The notes below the pieces were generated by a model. That model worked only from the letters and a program-made list of their open reading frames with translations, had not been told where the DNA came from and ran no database searches. A stretch of 64,000 nucleotides of DNA from contig NC_066313.1 of NCBI RefSeq assembly GCF_022539315.1, positions 37,919,059 to 37,983,058 of the forward strand. The letters run 5' to 3'. The translations under genes and the position numbers were made by a program. Each line of letters starts with the position of its first letter. The stretch's first letter is position 1. Of this stretch, positions 12,522 through 25,372 are shown piece by piece. Source of the stretch: Serinus canaria (taxonomy: Eukaryota; Chordata; Aves; Passeriformes; Fringillidae).

Positions 12522-13720
12522 ACAGGAATGTACCATAGAATTTGTAGAATCATGGAATCATGAAATGACAGAATGGTTTGGGTTGGAAGAGACCTTCAAG
12601 ATAATCCAGTTCCAAACCTCCCATGCCATGAGCAGGGGCACTATTCACTAGACTCTCTCAACCTGTCTTCTTTGGAGAGGAGCTCCAGCCCTCTGACCAT
12701 CTTCATGACCCTCCTCTGGACACACTCCAATAGGTTCAGAACTTTCTTGTAGTGGGGTGCCAAGAGCTGGATGCAGCATTCCAGCTGGGATCTCACAAGA
12801 GCTGAGTAGAAGGAGAGAATCACCTCTCTCAATCTGCTGCTCACACAGCTTTTGTTGCAGCCAAGATACAGCTGGCTTTCTGAGCTGTGAGCACACATTG
12901 CTAGGTCATGTTGAGTTTCTTGTCAACCAACACCCCCAGATCTTTCTCCTCAGGGGTACTTTCAATCAGTTCTCCACCCAGCCTGTATTTGTGCTTGGGA
13001 TTGCCCTATCCCTGGTGCATAACCTTGCATTTGGCCTTGTTGAACATCATGAGGTTCACACAGACCCACATCTCCAGCCTGTCAAGGTCCTCTTGGATTT
13101 TTCTCCTTCCCTCCAGCCTGTTAACTGCACCACACAGCTTGGCAACTTGTTGGGAGTGCACTTGATCCCACTGTCCATGTCTCTGACAAAGACGCTGAAC
13201 AGCACTGGCCCCAGCACCAATCAACCCCTGAGGAACTCTGCTCATCAGTCACTGATCTCCCTTTGGACATCAAATCATTGACCATAAAATTTTGAGTGTG
13301 GCCATCCAGTCAATTCATTATCCACCAAGTGGTCCATCTTTCAAATCTTTAGTTTAGATAAGAGGATGTCTTGCACAATGTCAGATGCTTTGCTGACGTC
13401 TAGGTAGGTAGTATCAGTTGCTCTGCCCTTATCCACCAATACCAAGGCCACCAAATTTATCAAGCATGATTTGCCCTTAATGAAGCCATGTTGGCTATCA
13501 CCAGCCACCTCCTTATTTTCCATATGCTGCAGCATAGATTCCAGGAGGATCTGCTTCATGATCTTTACAGGCAAAGAGATGAGACTGACTGGCCTGTTTC
13601 AGCCCTCAAACCTCTGCAACCCCACATACCTGACTGCTGCAGGAATCTTTGTGATACTGAAGATGCCACCCAACCCAGTAGGAGGGAGTGACAGTTCCTC
13701 TCTCAGCTATCCTTACAGGG
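12522..13720 (-). mobile_element. CR1 LINE, 5'-truncated, reverse transcriptase to 3' end
   Basis: This is the best preserved LINE in the window, about 1.2 kb, read on the - strand with its 3' end near 12522-12560 (gaatcatggaatcatgaaat). Broken frames show CR1 ORF2 in the right order: [17 protein letters not shown] (13341-13574), then KLCGAV and LMMFNKAKCKVMHQG (13006-13245), then SFYSALVRSQLECCIQ and LLECVQRRVMKMVRGLELL (12641-12898). These belong to the reverse-transcriptase palm and thumb and the C-terminal region of CR1 ORF2, which copies element RNA at the nicked target. The F/YADD metal-binding box expected just before KLCGAV is missing, apparently through a deletion of about ten bases at about 13140-13150, and frames shift several times. 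The element is dead. A 174-codon + strand frame over it is an antisense shadow. Confidence 0.93.
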
Positions 13721-16700
13721 AATATAAAAAGAAACCTTATGAGTGCTTCTAATTTGCTTGTAAATATTCAACTTAAACATCCTCACCAGCAACCAGAAAC
13801 CTGGATGTTTTCACACAGAAAGGTGTTAGAAAACCCATATTTATAAAACTGAATAATGAGAGTAGTAACTGCTTGTGATGGGGTAAATCATAAGAGACTG
13901 AGATGTTTTTTTTCCAAAGCTTTGGCAGCCACTTCTGCTGATCACAATCCAGGCAAAATCACAGTGGGTGCAATTGTTCTGTTGTCCTACATCCATTTCT
14001 ACCTATTTGCATAAAGGGTTTTCATGTAAACAGATGTTCAGAAACATAAAACTAGATTAACTTGAGTGCCATGGTCTTAACTGGTATAGATTGTCTTTGG
14101 TAATAATAATAATGGTAAATCAACCCAAAAAGATGCCACAAGGTTATGTGTCTAAACAGCATTTAGGTGTTTTACATTCAAAGTTTTACTTTGAGAGTAA
14201 AACTTAAGTTTACACAGAAAATTCTCTAGAAGCTGCAATCACAGCTAGAAGCTTTCTCAAGCAGAAGTACAAAAGGCTGTGGTTCAGCTCCTAGGTTTCA
14301 ATTTTTTGCTGTTTGGGCTTTGGGATTTTTTTTTTTATCATTTGTAGAGAGAATCATTCAATATTGTAATTTTCAATGCACAGGTTGTGTACATCTTGAC
14401 ATACATTAGGCATAAAGAAAAGCTCTGAAATGTACTGAAGAGCAGTATCCTTGAATTTCTATCAGAAAGAGCAAGTATCAATACCTGAGATTACAGGCTT
14501 TGTTTTGCTAAAATGGAATTTTAATTAGGTAGGGATAAAAGCATGTAATTTCCTATGAGAAAGTCTTATCCATAAACACCTTTTTTTAGCTGTAATGTTC
14601 ACTTCCATACTAGCTGTTTAGGAGCTCTTCTTATGACTCTGAAACATCAACTTTGCATTTACAGAACATCAAAACCCTTGCTTGCTTCAGGTGGATTTTT
14701 CTGTTATCACTGCTCCCAGAGAGGCCTGTTAAGCTGGATAAATATGCTATCTTTTTTCCAGAACATAATAGAGCTGTTAAAGGCGATGCATAAAAATTAC
14801 TATCTACAAATCATCCATTTTTTGCAAAGCACATGAAGAAGAAAAGACATCAACAGCATTTGCAAGTAATTAAAGCGGTTTGTGATTTTTATTTTTTTCC
14901 ACTAAAATGCACTGTGTTTTCTGGCTGGTAACTATACGTCTGCAATGGCAATGTACTGCTTACACATCTGTAATGCTGTTTGCTATAATTCTCTTCTTCC
15001 TTATTCTCCTGCATCCAGTTAGTCAGGATTGTCAGAAAATGTTTAACAGATATTCTAATAAAGTCCATCGTTTTTTATGAAAATGTTGAATTTATTTATT
15101 CTGTATACATACATTTCTTTCAGTCTTCTCTTTCTTCCAATATCTAGTTGAATAGATGGTATTCACTGAAAAAAATTCACCTTGGAATGAGTCTAAATAT
15201 TTTATAAGCTTGATTTAATTGCTGTCATTTCCAATAGCTTCTCTACTCAGGGGACATCCTTTTTATAGGAACCCTACTGGATTTTTTACTGTCAATAAAA
15301 ATTTTTTTAGACATCATTAAGTTATATTTTAAGGGTGAATGAACCTCTAGAGTTTTCCTCCTGATGGCTGTTAATTTTAAATCTCCAATATTTATTTCTC
15401 TTTCAAATCTTAGTTTCATTTCAGGCTTAATAAAACAAACAATGGTAAAGGAATATGTAGACATTTAATAGCTTTTATTAGTGTGTCAATCACCATTGTG
15501 CAGATAATCTACTATAAACAATTTTATTTTTCCAGGCATTTTTCAAACGTGAAACTAAGAAAAAATAACATTTGAAAAGATTCCAGAGCCTAATATTAGA
15601 AATCATGCCATAGTATCATGAAGTTATTCTTTCTATTTGGTTTTTGGTTTAATTATATCGTAAACTCTTTACCAATATGAAGTTTAAAAATGCATTCACT
15701 TATTGTATATCACATCTGTGACACACAATCTTGTAAGATTTTTCAGTCAGAAAATGGCAAATGCTATTAAAAGTTACAATTAAGTCTAAGTTTCTACACC
15801 CCCCTACAGAAATTATTAAATGAAATATTGCTTCTAATCTTCCCTTGCTTTCCCTGTGTATGTGTATCTATTCTTGTGTTCAGATAATACATTGAGTCAT
15901 AAGTGTAGTCATAAACTTGCCCAGCCACTTGAAATGACAGCATGCTTGTTCACAACCTCAAAAATATGGAGAACATACATGGTTGGCCAAAAAGAAGTAC
16001 ATGAACTAACACTTTAGGAAGAACACTACACTTACTGTGGCTTAGAAAAAGGAAGGACAACCACAGGAAAAAGGAAAAGTAAAGGGAAGGAGCATATTTA
16101 AAGATCCCAGTTGTTTTTCCTCTGAAATAGTTCTCTTTCAATATTGTAGGGATAGCTCTAAGCAACATCATGTGTGCTATGAAAAAGCACAGCACTGTAA
16201 CAAACACCAGTGGATGTGTTCATCAGGAAAATCAAAAGGGTGCCTGATGGGTAATATAAGAATCAAATCATCTGAACAACTGAAGTTCCCTGAAGTTATA
16301 TTCCCTTTCTGTGTATGGCCCTTTTCTGTAAAACCAGATCAAATCTCTTTTTTGGTTAACATGGGTCTGGAAAACACTGGGCCAAAACTTATTAATAGGA
16401 CAGCTGGTGGCTCTTTTTGCTGCAGCAAGTTGTGTAGCCCAACAAGGTTGTGTTTATAAAGACAAACATTCCCACTGAGGATGTGATGTCTATGCTATGT
16501 GCCTTGTAGAAGAGTTTAGTTTGGATTGGCTTTAACTGTGCTTGGCTGAGAGGAACTGGCCACCCTTTAGCAGTTGAAGTGCATTAAGTACTCTCCAAAA
16601 GTGAAGGTTCTGATTTTGTCAGAAAGAATTAGGTTTGTAGTCTAAAACATCTGTAGTTTTCATGTAATAGAATTTGTGGACTCATCTCTCAAGGTACATC

Positions 16701-16766
16701 TTAGCATCTAGCAGAAGTTGTGAATTTCAAAAGCAGTTCAAATGTGCATACATAATTTCTCCATTT

Positions 16767-16777
16767 CCCCCCCCCCC
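16767..16777 (+). repeat. Poly(C) run of 11
   Basis: Eleven consecutive C followed by tcc. It is unusual in this AT-rich setting and prone to length error in sequencing. The proline/glycine-rich frames over it are artefacts. Confidence 0.9.
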
Positions 16778-17065
16778 TCCTTTGTGTTCTGAGAAAATAT
16801 TTAAAACATTTTTGAATAATATAACAATTCTCACAGGCATATATGGGTTGCCGTGTAAAAATACGAACCAACATTTTTTCAAACACATAGATAAATTCTC
16901 TGTGCCAAACATTCAACAAATAATTCTTGTGTTCATTAAAAAACATATCTTTTTCTTATAAGTTTTGCTTCAAGTCACACCTGGAATTCCAAAAAGTAAT
17001 AAGTAGTAGAAAGACATTTTATGTTATGGTGACAAGTGTAGAAAAATGGGTACTAAAATAAAAGT

Positions 17066-17154
17066 AAAACCAAAGAAAACAAACAAACATATTAGCAAAA
17101 AACAACAACAACAAAAAAACCTAACCCAAAAAATTCCCAAACCAAAAAAAAAAA
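17066..17154 (+). repeat. A/C-rich low-complexity tract
   Basis: About 90 bases with (CAAA)n, (CAA)n and A-runs and almost no G on the + strand. It has the same style as 2585-2713 and 54211-54300. Confidence 0.85.
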
Positions 17155-18831
17155 GGATTTACTTTCAATGCAATAATTGTGAGGGTTTCAAAAGCAATTA
17201 AAAACCCCTTTCATGACTTGTACCTACAGTGAGATCCAGTGAGATCCTGCTCTTCCTTCCTCTCCCTTCCACTCCTGCTCTTTCTCTTCCTTTTTCCTCC
17301 CTTTTTCTGCTGTATGCCTATAGTGTACCAGTTCATCAGTACAGATTATGAGAACCTTTGTGAGACCTTTTCAAAACCCAGTGTTTATTTTTTAATAGTT
17401 TTAGGCAGAAAGATATAGAAGGAATATTAAAAAAAAATTCATATAATTAACAACTGGAGAAACTTTTCTCACTATATAAATTATACTAAAATTATTACTC
17501 TTCCAATATGGATACCTATTGAAAATATTAACATTTGAAGGAAGGAAGAATGTGACACAGACTGTAGCTTGTAACACAACATGTGCTATATAAATCATAC
17601 ACCACTTCAGGTAATTACTTCCACATTATTAAATGCAAACTGTAGTTTATTTCAAGCTTTACCCTGACATATGATATTCCAAACAATATTGAGGTTAACA
17701 CTGTATTAAAAATGTGTAAGTGTAATATGTTTCAAATAAACAATTAATTGAAAAATTGGAGCTTGCTAATTCTTTCTAATAGAGAGAGAAATTGATGATG
17801 GGGTTCAGGGTATAACAAAAATTGTTAGTCTCCATTGTCAAGCTAATAATTCTCTCCCTGTTGTTTTAGGGTTTACTCCTTTTATTTTTCCACAATGATG
17901 GTTGCAATTCAAACCATCCTTATACCTTATGCATTCTTATATGCATGATACCAAAGTCCTTTCAAGTTAAACGGCCCCCAAATTGGTAATAATTAACATT
18001 GACTCCATGATTCAGAGAAGGCTGATCAATCTCTCTTTATTATATATATCATTATTAAGAAACCCATTGTTTTTACAGACAGTTTACAATACCAGTAGAA
18101 TTGATTGGTCCTTTACTAAAAATACCATCACCACTGGCTAATGAAGAAACCACCCTTTGGTAAACAAATCTCCATAACACATTCCACACTTTTACAACAA
18201 CAGGAGCAACAGGTTAAGATAAGAATTGTTTCTCATTCTTTTCTCTGATCTGCTCACAGACTTCCTCCAGGACAATGCCTGGGAAACTTGTGTTTTCTCT
18301 TTGTGGCCAGAGAGCTGCTGCCACAAAGTATCAGTGCCCATCACAGACTTACAGATGGTTCATATAGTGAAATTCATGGACATCTGGAAGCATGAGCCAC
18401 AGGAAGTAATGGATTTGAGGAGACATTAGAAGGACAGACTTTGTACACATGCCTTGAACGCTTATGGCAATACTTCTTTAAATTGTTAAAGGATAGCTAT
18501 TTGTTGTTAGGTAAATATGACATAATCTTATTTTGATATTAAATTCTGTCATAGGTTAAAAAACAAATTGGGTTGGAGACATAAGTTTTTACTGACCTGA
18601 CTAAATCATTCAAATATAATGCCAATGCAATTTTATATTATGTCTCCAAAACAGAAGATATTAATCCTACCCATCTAGCTAGCCACTCCTGACAATACTT
18701 CATCACAACTCTGATTGTTATTGGGCCCAAAATAACAATTTTTATTATTCCAGGTAGAAGGAAAAGAAATATTTCACTTTAGAGAAATTTTGTGAAAATA
18801 CTGTTTCAGGGCTGAAATGTGATGATAGTCC

Positions 18832-19835
18832 TGTATTGGGTTTGCATTGCCGAGTTTTGGTAGTGGAGGGCTACAGGGGTAGTCTCTGTGAGAAGCTGCC
18901 AGAAGCTTCCGTGATGTCTAGCAGAGCCAATCTCTGGGGGCTCCAAAGACAGATGTGACTCTGGTCAAGGCTGGGCCAATTAGAAATTGTGGCAGTTCCT
19001 CTGTGATAACGTTTAAGAAGAAGGAAATAAAAAAGAAGCTGCTGTGCAGATATAATTGCAGCCGGAGAAGAGCAGGTGAGAATACGTGAGAAGAACAACT
19101 CTGCAGACACCAAGGTCAGTGGAGAAGGACTGGAAGTTCTTCAGGTGCTGGAGCTGAGATTTCCTTGCAGCCAATAGTCCAGATGATGATGAAGCAGCTG
19201 TGCCCCTGCAGCCCCTGGAGGGTCACAGGGATGGAGAGATCCACCTGCAGCCCCTGGAGGAAACACACACCAGAGTAGGTAGATTCCTGAGAGGAGGCTG
19301 TGAACTCCTGGGAGCACCATGGAGAGAGAAGCCTACACTGGAGCAGGCTGTTCTTAAAGAGTAGCACCCCTTGGGAGAGCAGCCCACCCTGCAGCAGTTT
19401 GGGCAGGACTGTGGCCTGTGGGATGGACTCTTGCTGTAGTAGTTCTCGGAGATCTGCTGCTTGAGAGATGGATTCATGTTGTAGAAGTTCAAGGAGAACT
19501 GTGTCTCCATGAACTCCATCTCTCACAGATGTCTCCTGTGAGAGGGACCTTATGGTGCAGCAGGGGAAGGACTTCTCTCCCAGAGCAGTGGGAGAAAGAG
19601 TGATGAACTAACCATAACCCTCATTCCCTGTCTCTTTGCACCTCTGGGGGAAAAGGCAGAGTTGGTAAGGAGAGAGAGGTGATAGGGAGGGGCTTTTAAA
19701 GTCTTATTTTTCTTCTCATTATCTTACTCTGACCTTGTTAGTAAAAAATTATTATTTCTAATTCAAGCCTGTTTTGCCCATGATAATATTTGGTCAAGGA
19801 TCTCTCTCTGTTCTTACCTCAACTCATGAACAAAC
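18832..19835 (+). mobile_element. Long avian LTR-like repeat (family B), 3' end missing
   Basis: About 1 kb read on the + strand and different from family A. It begins tgtattgggtttgcattgcc at 18832 and continues with landmarks I recall from a long bird LTR: gagaagctgccagaagcttc (18890), gtgataacgtttaagaag (19003), caactctgcagacaccaagg (19096), cctgcagcccctggagg (19204 and again near 19243), and a T-rich end with cctgttttgcccatgataat near 19767. Between about 19255 and 19545 it holds a degenerate array of roughly 45-base units built on gga-gcag and cctgtggga-like words. The usual 3' terminus is not visible; similarity fades after about 19835. No viral genes adjoin it. The 136-codon - strand frame (19116-19526), with repeated LLQ-ES-like segments, is a reading of the tandem units and not a gene. 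LTR class is not settled from sequence alone. Confidence 0.7.
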
Positions 19836-22800
19836 TCAAATCCTTGTCTCTTTGTTCCTGTTTTCTGAAAACCAGTGCATACACAGATACTACAACACCA
19901 ATCAAATGGTAACCTTAGTTGCTGTGAAGGTCTGTGGAATTAGTTGTATAGTGAAGCTCATCTTGTCATGTGTCTTAGTTTTGTGCATTAATTCCGGTTA
20001 TTCTATTTTCTCCATCACAAAAGTAATTTGATGTTGCTTTTTTGGTTTTGTTTATTTGGTTTTTAGTCTATATTTGTCATTAATGTGGCCAGTGTTTTAC
20101 TTCACAGCTTTATTATGGTTTTATCCAATCCCCAGCCTCAGAATAACCACAGAAGTATTTAGAATAAAGAAAAAGATATTTTATAAATTTAAGGGAGAAC
20201 CCATATCAGCAGAAGCATGGCAAAAGGACAGAAAACCCAGATTGAAGTGCTTTGACATTAGGTTTATTCTTCTCATACTTCTCTATTGATTAAGACCACT
20301 TTTGAATAGGTGTGAAATTCCCAAGAAGCTTGTAGTTTCATTAGTAATACAGTCAATGGTATGATAAAAAAGACAATTATATTTATTTAAAAAATCCATA
20401 CAGATAATAATTACCTTTGAAACACATTATACCATTCAGAGTCAGTGTTCAATGGGATTCATATTCATGAGGGTATGAGGAGACAGGTTAAACAGATCCT
20501 GGATTAGATCAATTTATACAATTGGAATAAAAACCCTAGGTAACTTCCTAGGTTCACATGCTTATAGTCTGCTTTGAAATAGAAGCATTGACTTTTGAAT
20601 GGACACAAACATTTAAGATAGCTGCTCCAAGTGTAATATGCTGCTTTTCTACAGAATATTTGTGCAGAAGGGATGATAGGCAGTTATAAGGCAGGAGATG
20701 ACAGTCACATAGATTAAAGACATGTTAAATTTATATACCAGAGAGAAACAGGCATAAATGGCTCTGCTTGCAGTGCTGCTGGGTTGGGACAAGTAAGACA
20801 AAGAGAAGTTCCTATATCCTGAGTCCATGACTGACAGTGCTCAATAGATTTGTGCAGTTGGAGAGGAGCTTTTTAGCTGTCCCTTAAGAATCTGGATTGT
20901 GAGATCCTGGTAAGTAGTTGTCTTGTGAAAAAATTGCCCACTTAGGGCTAATTATCCAGTTTATGCTTTATCATGGGTCTATTTGAGGTCACTTCAGTGT
21001 ATTGTAGTTGGTCAGCTTCACATATATAGGTGTCCCTGAAGGGAATCCATTTTAGGCTGGGGGTCTGCCATTTGAAAAACAGTAGAGGAAACCTTAAAAT
21101 ATCTTTCAAAGCATGAATGTAATTTCTTTATTAATTTTAGCCTTTGATTTAGGTTAAGGTGATACATGATTACTAGCAGCTTACTATCACTGACATTTTG
21201 CTTTTGTATTAGGTTTCCATATATTTCTTTCAGAGGTCATTCAAAGATACAATCTGGAAAATAGTTTGGTGGCGCAGTTTTTTAAACTCAGATGAGCTGG
21301 GTATATCAAGCAAATCTTTAATGGTCTGACTGTATATCACAGACTTTTTTATGTGTTTTTCAGGTGTTTACTGACTTTCCTGATCTGTGAGATATGTAGC
21401 AGTTTGTAGTAGCAACTTGTAGTTTATCATTTCATGCTGCCTCTGGTGTCTGAATTAATAGCAAGGAAGCTGCAGCTGGGTTTGATGCAGGAGTGTGTCA
21501 GAGCAGAAAGATGGAGTGATGGTAGATATGGAATTTTTGGTAAAAATTGGTAAGTCAAGGTTAACACAGATGTTAGTCTTGTCATCTATGTTTGCTAGCT
21601 ACACTAAAATATAGTTGTTTAGATTCAGTTCCTTTAAATAGCTAATGAAACTATGCATATATTATGAGCTACTTATTTGCACTATCTTGGCAGTAGTAGA
21701 GGAGCACTCTGTTGAAAGTGTCATTTATTTAAGGTAATTTTTTCCTGTGGATAAGAACATAGTAGATGTTGGATAGTTTCTCACTGTTCAAATTGGAATT
21801 CCAAACACTTGTTCTTGGGTGTTGCTGTGTTACTCATGGGATGGACCAAATGAGTAATCACACTAATTTTACTTCTACTCAAAGAAATGTGACATTTTAC
21901 CACCCATGTAATAAAATTGTACTTCGACTTTTTAAAAATTTCCAGTTCTCTGTTTGATACAGTTGTGGCATGGGAACGTTTCAAGCTAACAAGAATTGTG
22001 AATCCAATGTGGAAATTGTTTGCTGTTCTTTCACTATCTAAGTAATTTCACCAAAACCAGAGTTGTGAATTGTCTTCCCAAAGTTAAACATGTCCTTTGG
22101 CAGTCAGATCTGAGACCAATACAAAGGCTTAAAACATCACTAGCATCAACTGAATAATTTCATTGAATAGAACAAAGTATTTGGGATTATATTAGTTTTT
22201 TTTTTCACTTAGAGCCAACACTGCTCTCATTAAAGTGGACACCAATGTCTCAGAGTCTAGAAATCTCTCACTTGCAGCCATAATAGTGACAACTACATCT
22301 AAGGCTGCTTCATTTCTCTCCTTATATTAATGAGTTCTATATTTACTGGTTCTGTAGCTTGTACTCTTCACACATTTAGAGAACAAGTGTAATGAAGTAG
22401 GGTAACCATGATATGACTATGAAAAATATTAGGAAAAAAATAAATTAACTACATTTATTTATTTATGTATATCTCAGAGAGAGCAAAAGAGAATAATGTA
22501 TTTGTAGAATGCCAACAGAGTGTAAGTAACAAAGCAGTTGCAAGGGTATGTAATCACTATCCAGAGCAAGAAAGGATGTCAAAAACACTATTAGAACTAA
22601 TAGTTTTGTAACTGGCCTCCAATAGAAAACGCTTTCACCTCCAGGTTGAAAGGGTCAAAGTAATTCTAGATCCCAGGCTGCAATAAACTGTCTATTTTAC
22701 ATCAACTAATATCTCCCCTGCATTAGGAACTGTTATCCCACTGAAGGATTTGTCCTTTGAATAAAACATTAAATCAAAGTCTTTTCTGCTCTGTAGGCAT

Positions 22801-23654
22801 TATGGATAACATGACATGACTAATAGGAGAGTAATAATGATTTGAAATCTCTAAAGAGGACGGACTTGATGTTTATCAAATATACATAGTGGATAATGAA
22901 AGCAGTTTATAAAGACTTGAGCTTCAAAAAGTCTAATTCACAAAAAGGCAGTGGGACTTCTCAGGGACACATATCCTACCCTATTTGAAACACAGACCTA
23001 AACTATAGTGAAGATATGGGCTAAACCAGGGAATTTCTAAAGCAACTGAATGACTTTTTATATTTCTTGTGTTTTATTGACTTAAAAAAAAAATGATATT
23101 TTTATGACTATTTAAGTATTTCTATCTGGCAGAAGGAGGTAAAAAAAAAGTTGAAAGCAGATTTTAGAAACCCAAAAAGAGATTGAATCAGTCATTTTTC
23201 TTGCCAGTCTAGCACATAAACAGAAACTGAATGATTTTCCTGTGTTCCCCTGTCATATGGAATGCTCTGTGTATTCATATACGTTCCAAAGCTTTAGTTC
23301 ATTAAGCATATTTTCTTTCTTCAAAATTAAATATCGAAATTGCAAATAAAATTACATGTATTGGTTATTATGATTCTGTGAAATGGAAATTTCAGTTGGG
23401 TTGGAAATTTCAGTAGGGTTGTATGTATAAGAAAGGACCCCACAAATAAAGTTGCTACTTACCAGTTTTTAATAGTGGAACTCATTTCAATCTTAAACCC
23501 TGATTCGTTTTCAGACATGACAGAGTTTGTGACACAGCTTGAAATCATCTACATCAGGGGATCAGGGCTACATCATTTAAGTGGATCAACTGGTTGTTCA
23601 AATAGACTTTCTTGAGTTAATCAATAAAAATACTGCCTTTCTGAATAAGCCAGA
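19836..23654. other. Gene-free AT-rich stretch
   Basis: Nothing gene-like recognised. It contains a T/G-rich tract (20037-20065), a short ATTT run near 22451 and an 18-bp tandem duplication at 23385-23420. Confidence 0.55.
23385..23420. repeat. 18-bp tandem duplication
   Basis: The unit ggaaatttcagttgggtt (23385-23402) is followed directly by ggaaatttcagtagggtt (23403-23420), with one difference. Confidence 0.9.
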
Positions 23655-24565
23655 CCAGGGGTTCTTGACCATCTAGTCCAGTCCCCCCCTTTCCAATTGA
23701 CTTTTGAACATCTACAAGGTTGGAGGACCTACCACCTCTAGTGCTCCATTACCTTTACAGTCAAAAAGTTTCCTACTGGTCTGATAGAATCTCCTGTGCT
23801 TCAGTTTATGCCCATTGCCTCTGGTCCTGTCACTGGGCATCTGGGAAAAGAGCCAGTCTCCAAGCACGTTGAACCCTTCTTTCAAGTGTTTATGTACACT
23901 GATAAGATCCTCCACAAGCCTTGTTTTCTCTAGGCTAAACAGACCCAGTCCTTCCAGTCCTTCCTTATAGGAGGAAACTCCCTTCATCATGTTCTTGGCC
24001 CTTTCATTGTCCCAGTCTGTCCATGTCTCTGGCACTGAAGAGCCCAGAGCTGTACACAGCACTTCAGCTGTGGCCTGCCTAGTGCTGAGCAGAGGGGAAA
24101 GATCACTTCCTTTTGCTGGCTAAGCTTTGCTTAATGCTGCCCAGGGCATCACTGACCTTCTTTGCAGCAGGGGCTTGCTGTTGGCTCATGTTCAACTCAG
24201 TGCTGACCAGGAAACTCAGGCATTTTCTGCCAAACTTCTTCCCAGCTGGGTGGCAGGCAGCATATGCTGGTGCCTGGGGGCAGTGCCTTACATTTCTCCT
24301 TGTTGAACTTCAGATGGATCCTGTCAGCCCATTTCTCCAGCCTGTTGAGGTCCCTCTGAGGTATCAACCTCTCCCCCTGGTTGTGTGTCATCTGCAAAGT
24401 TGCTGAGGGTACAGTCTGCCCCATCACACAAATGACTGATGAAGGTACTAAAAAGGACTGGACCCAGTAGAGACTTCTGGAGCTACACCACCGGTTTCTG
24501 GCCTCTAAGTAGACTTTTTGAAGTCTTTAACCACCCTCTGGGCCTGGTCATTCAGACAGTTTTCA
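23655..24565 (-). mobile_element. CR1 LINE, 5'-truncated, FADD box retained
   Basis: About 0.9 kb of CR1 read on the - strand. A - strand frame (23712-24062) carries the conserved C-terminal CR1 ORF2 pattern GLGLFSLEKTRLVEDLI and SDRTRGNGHKLKHRRF. Upstream on that strand, the reverse-transcriptase catalytic FADD is encoded at 24387-24398, then RDLNRLEKWAD and LKFNKEKCKALPPG in the next frame (24197-24427). Blocks are in normal CR1 order but frames are broken between them, and the 5' part (endonuclease and early reverse transcriptase) is absent, as usual for 5'-truncated copies. The 3' end near 23655 is diverged and lacks a clear tail repeat. It belongs to a different CR1 subfamily from the copy at 12522, judging by its 3' region. 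Confidence 0.92.
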
Positions 24566-25372
24566 AGAACTATGTTCAAACTATGCACATATACATCAAG
24601 TAGAAAAGAAATATTTTCTAGAAATAATCCCCTCTTTCCTGAACTCTTTAAATTGGATGATAAAAAAAGACTTTGCAATTAGCAGGTCAGTAGAGAAAAA
24701 AAATACATGATTGCCTGACAACCTTTGTGTATTGAATAATTAGAAAATGAAATGAGAACAGAGATATTCTACTGGTGTAATATTCATATTTATCTAGTGC
24801 AGTAAAAAGAGATTGATAGGAAGACATCTCATAACTTTTCATTCCTGATAGATAAAACATCTATCAAAAGAAAAATAAAATGGAGAGAACAGTGAAAAAT
24901 AAAATTATTTTAAAAATACAATTCACCAAATATACAATGTTCTTTTGCCAAGTTGGATTGCAATGTTCTTTTGCCAAGTTGGATTGCATCATCTGCAAAC
25001 TCATCTCCACTGAATGTCTTTAGTCATGATTGGTTTCAATACAAATCATTACCAAGACAGATTTAAAAGCACTTATCCAAATACTACTGCTAGACAGCAT
25101 ATTCTAGACTTTTAAAGACAACAGCATGAATTCAAGACCGTGGCTTTTCTGGGATGAGCAGTGAGGAATAGATGTCAGGAACAGTAAATGCTACATGACT
25201 GTAGAAAGGATCTGCCACTGGTTGAAAACAATAAAAATGAACAGCGTAAGTCTCCCACAGAAATCTTGATATATCAGATGTAACTGTGAAACAGGAAAGC
25301 AAGTAAATGCCTAATGAAAATATAAAAACAATGGAGGAAAACAAACAAAGGATCAAAGCCCTGATATTTAGG
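24566..25372. other. Gene-free stretch with a perfect 26-bp duplication
   Basis: About 800 bases of unique AT-rich DNA between a CR1 and an LTR. The only structure seen is the tandem duplication at 24935-24986. Confidence 0.55.
24935..24986. repeat. Perfect 26-bp tandem duplication
   Basis: The 26-base unit beginning caatgttcttttgccaag occurs at 24935-24960 and again without any change at 24961-24986. The lack of differences suggests a recent event or an assembly artefact. Confidence 0.97.

Larger units (their letters stand above)
13721..18831. other. Gene-free AT-rich stretch
   Basis: No exon or transposon recognised. It contains a short TAA run (14100-14112), an 11-C run (16767-16777), and an A/C-rich tract at 17066-17154. 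Open frames of 60-95 codons here match no family I know. Confidence 0.55.

Noticed and set aside
12757..13281. 174-codon + strand frame
   Set aside because: It is the antisense of CR1 reverse transcriptase; the - strand carries the real family motifs.
18226..18429. 67-codon + strand frame with protein-like composition (TDFLQDNAWETCVF)
   Set aside because: No family recognised, no convincing splice pair at its borders, and its length is within chance.
19116..19526. 136-codon - strand frame with repeated LLQ-ES-like segments resembling a coiled coil
   Set aside because: The peptide periodicity comes from the tandem DNA units of the LTR-like repeat on the opposite strand.
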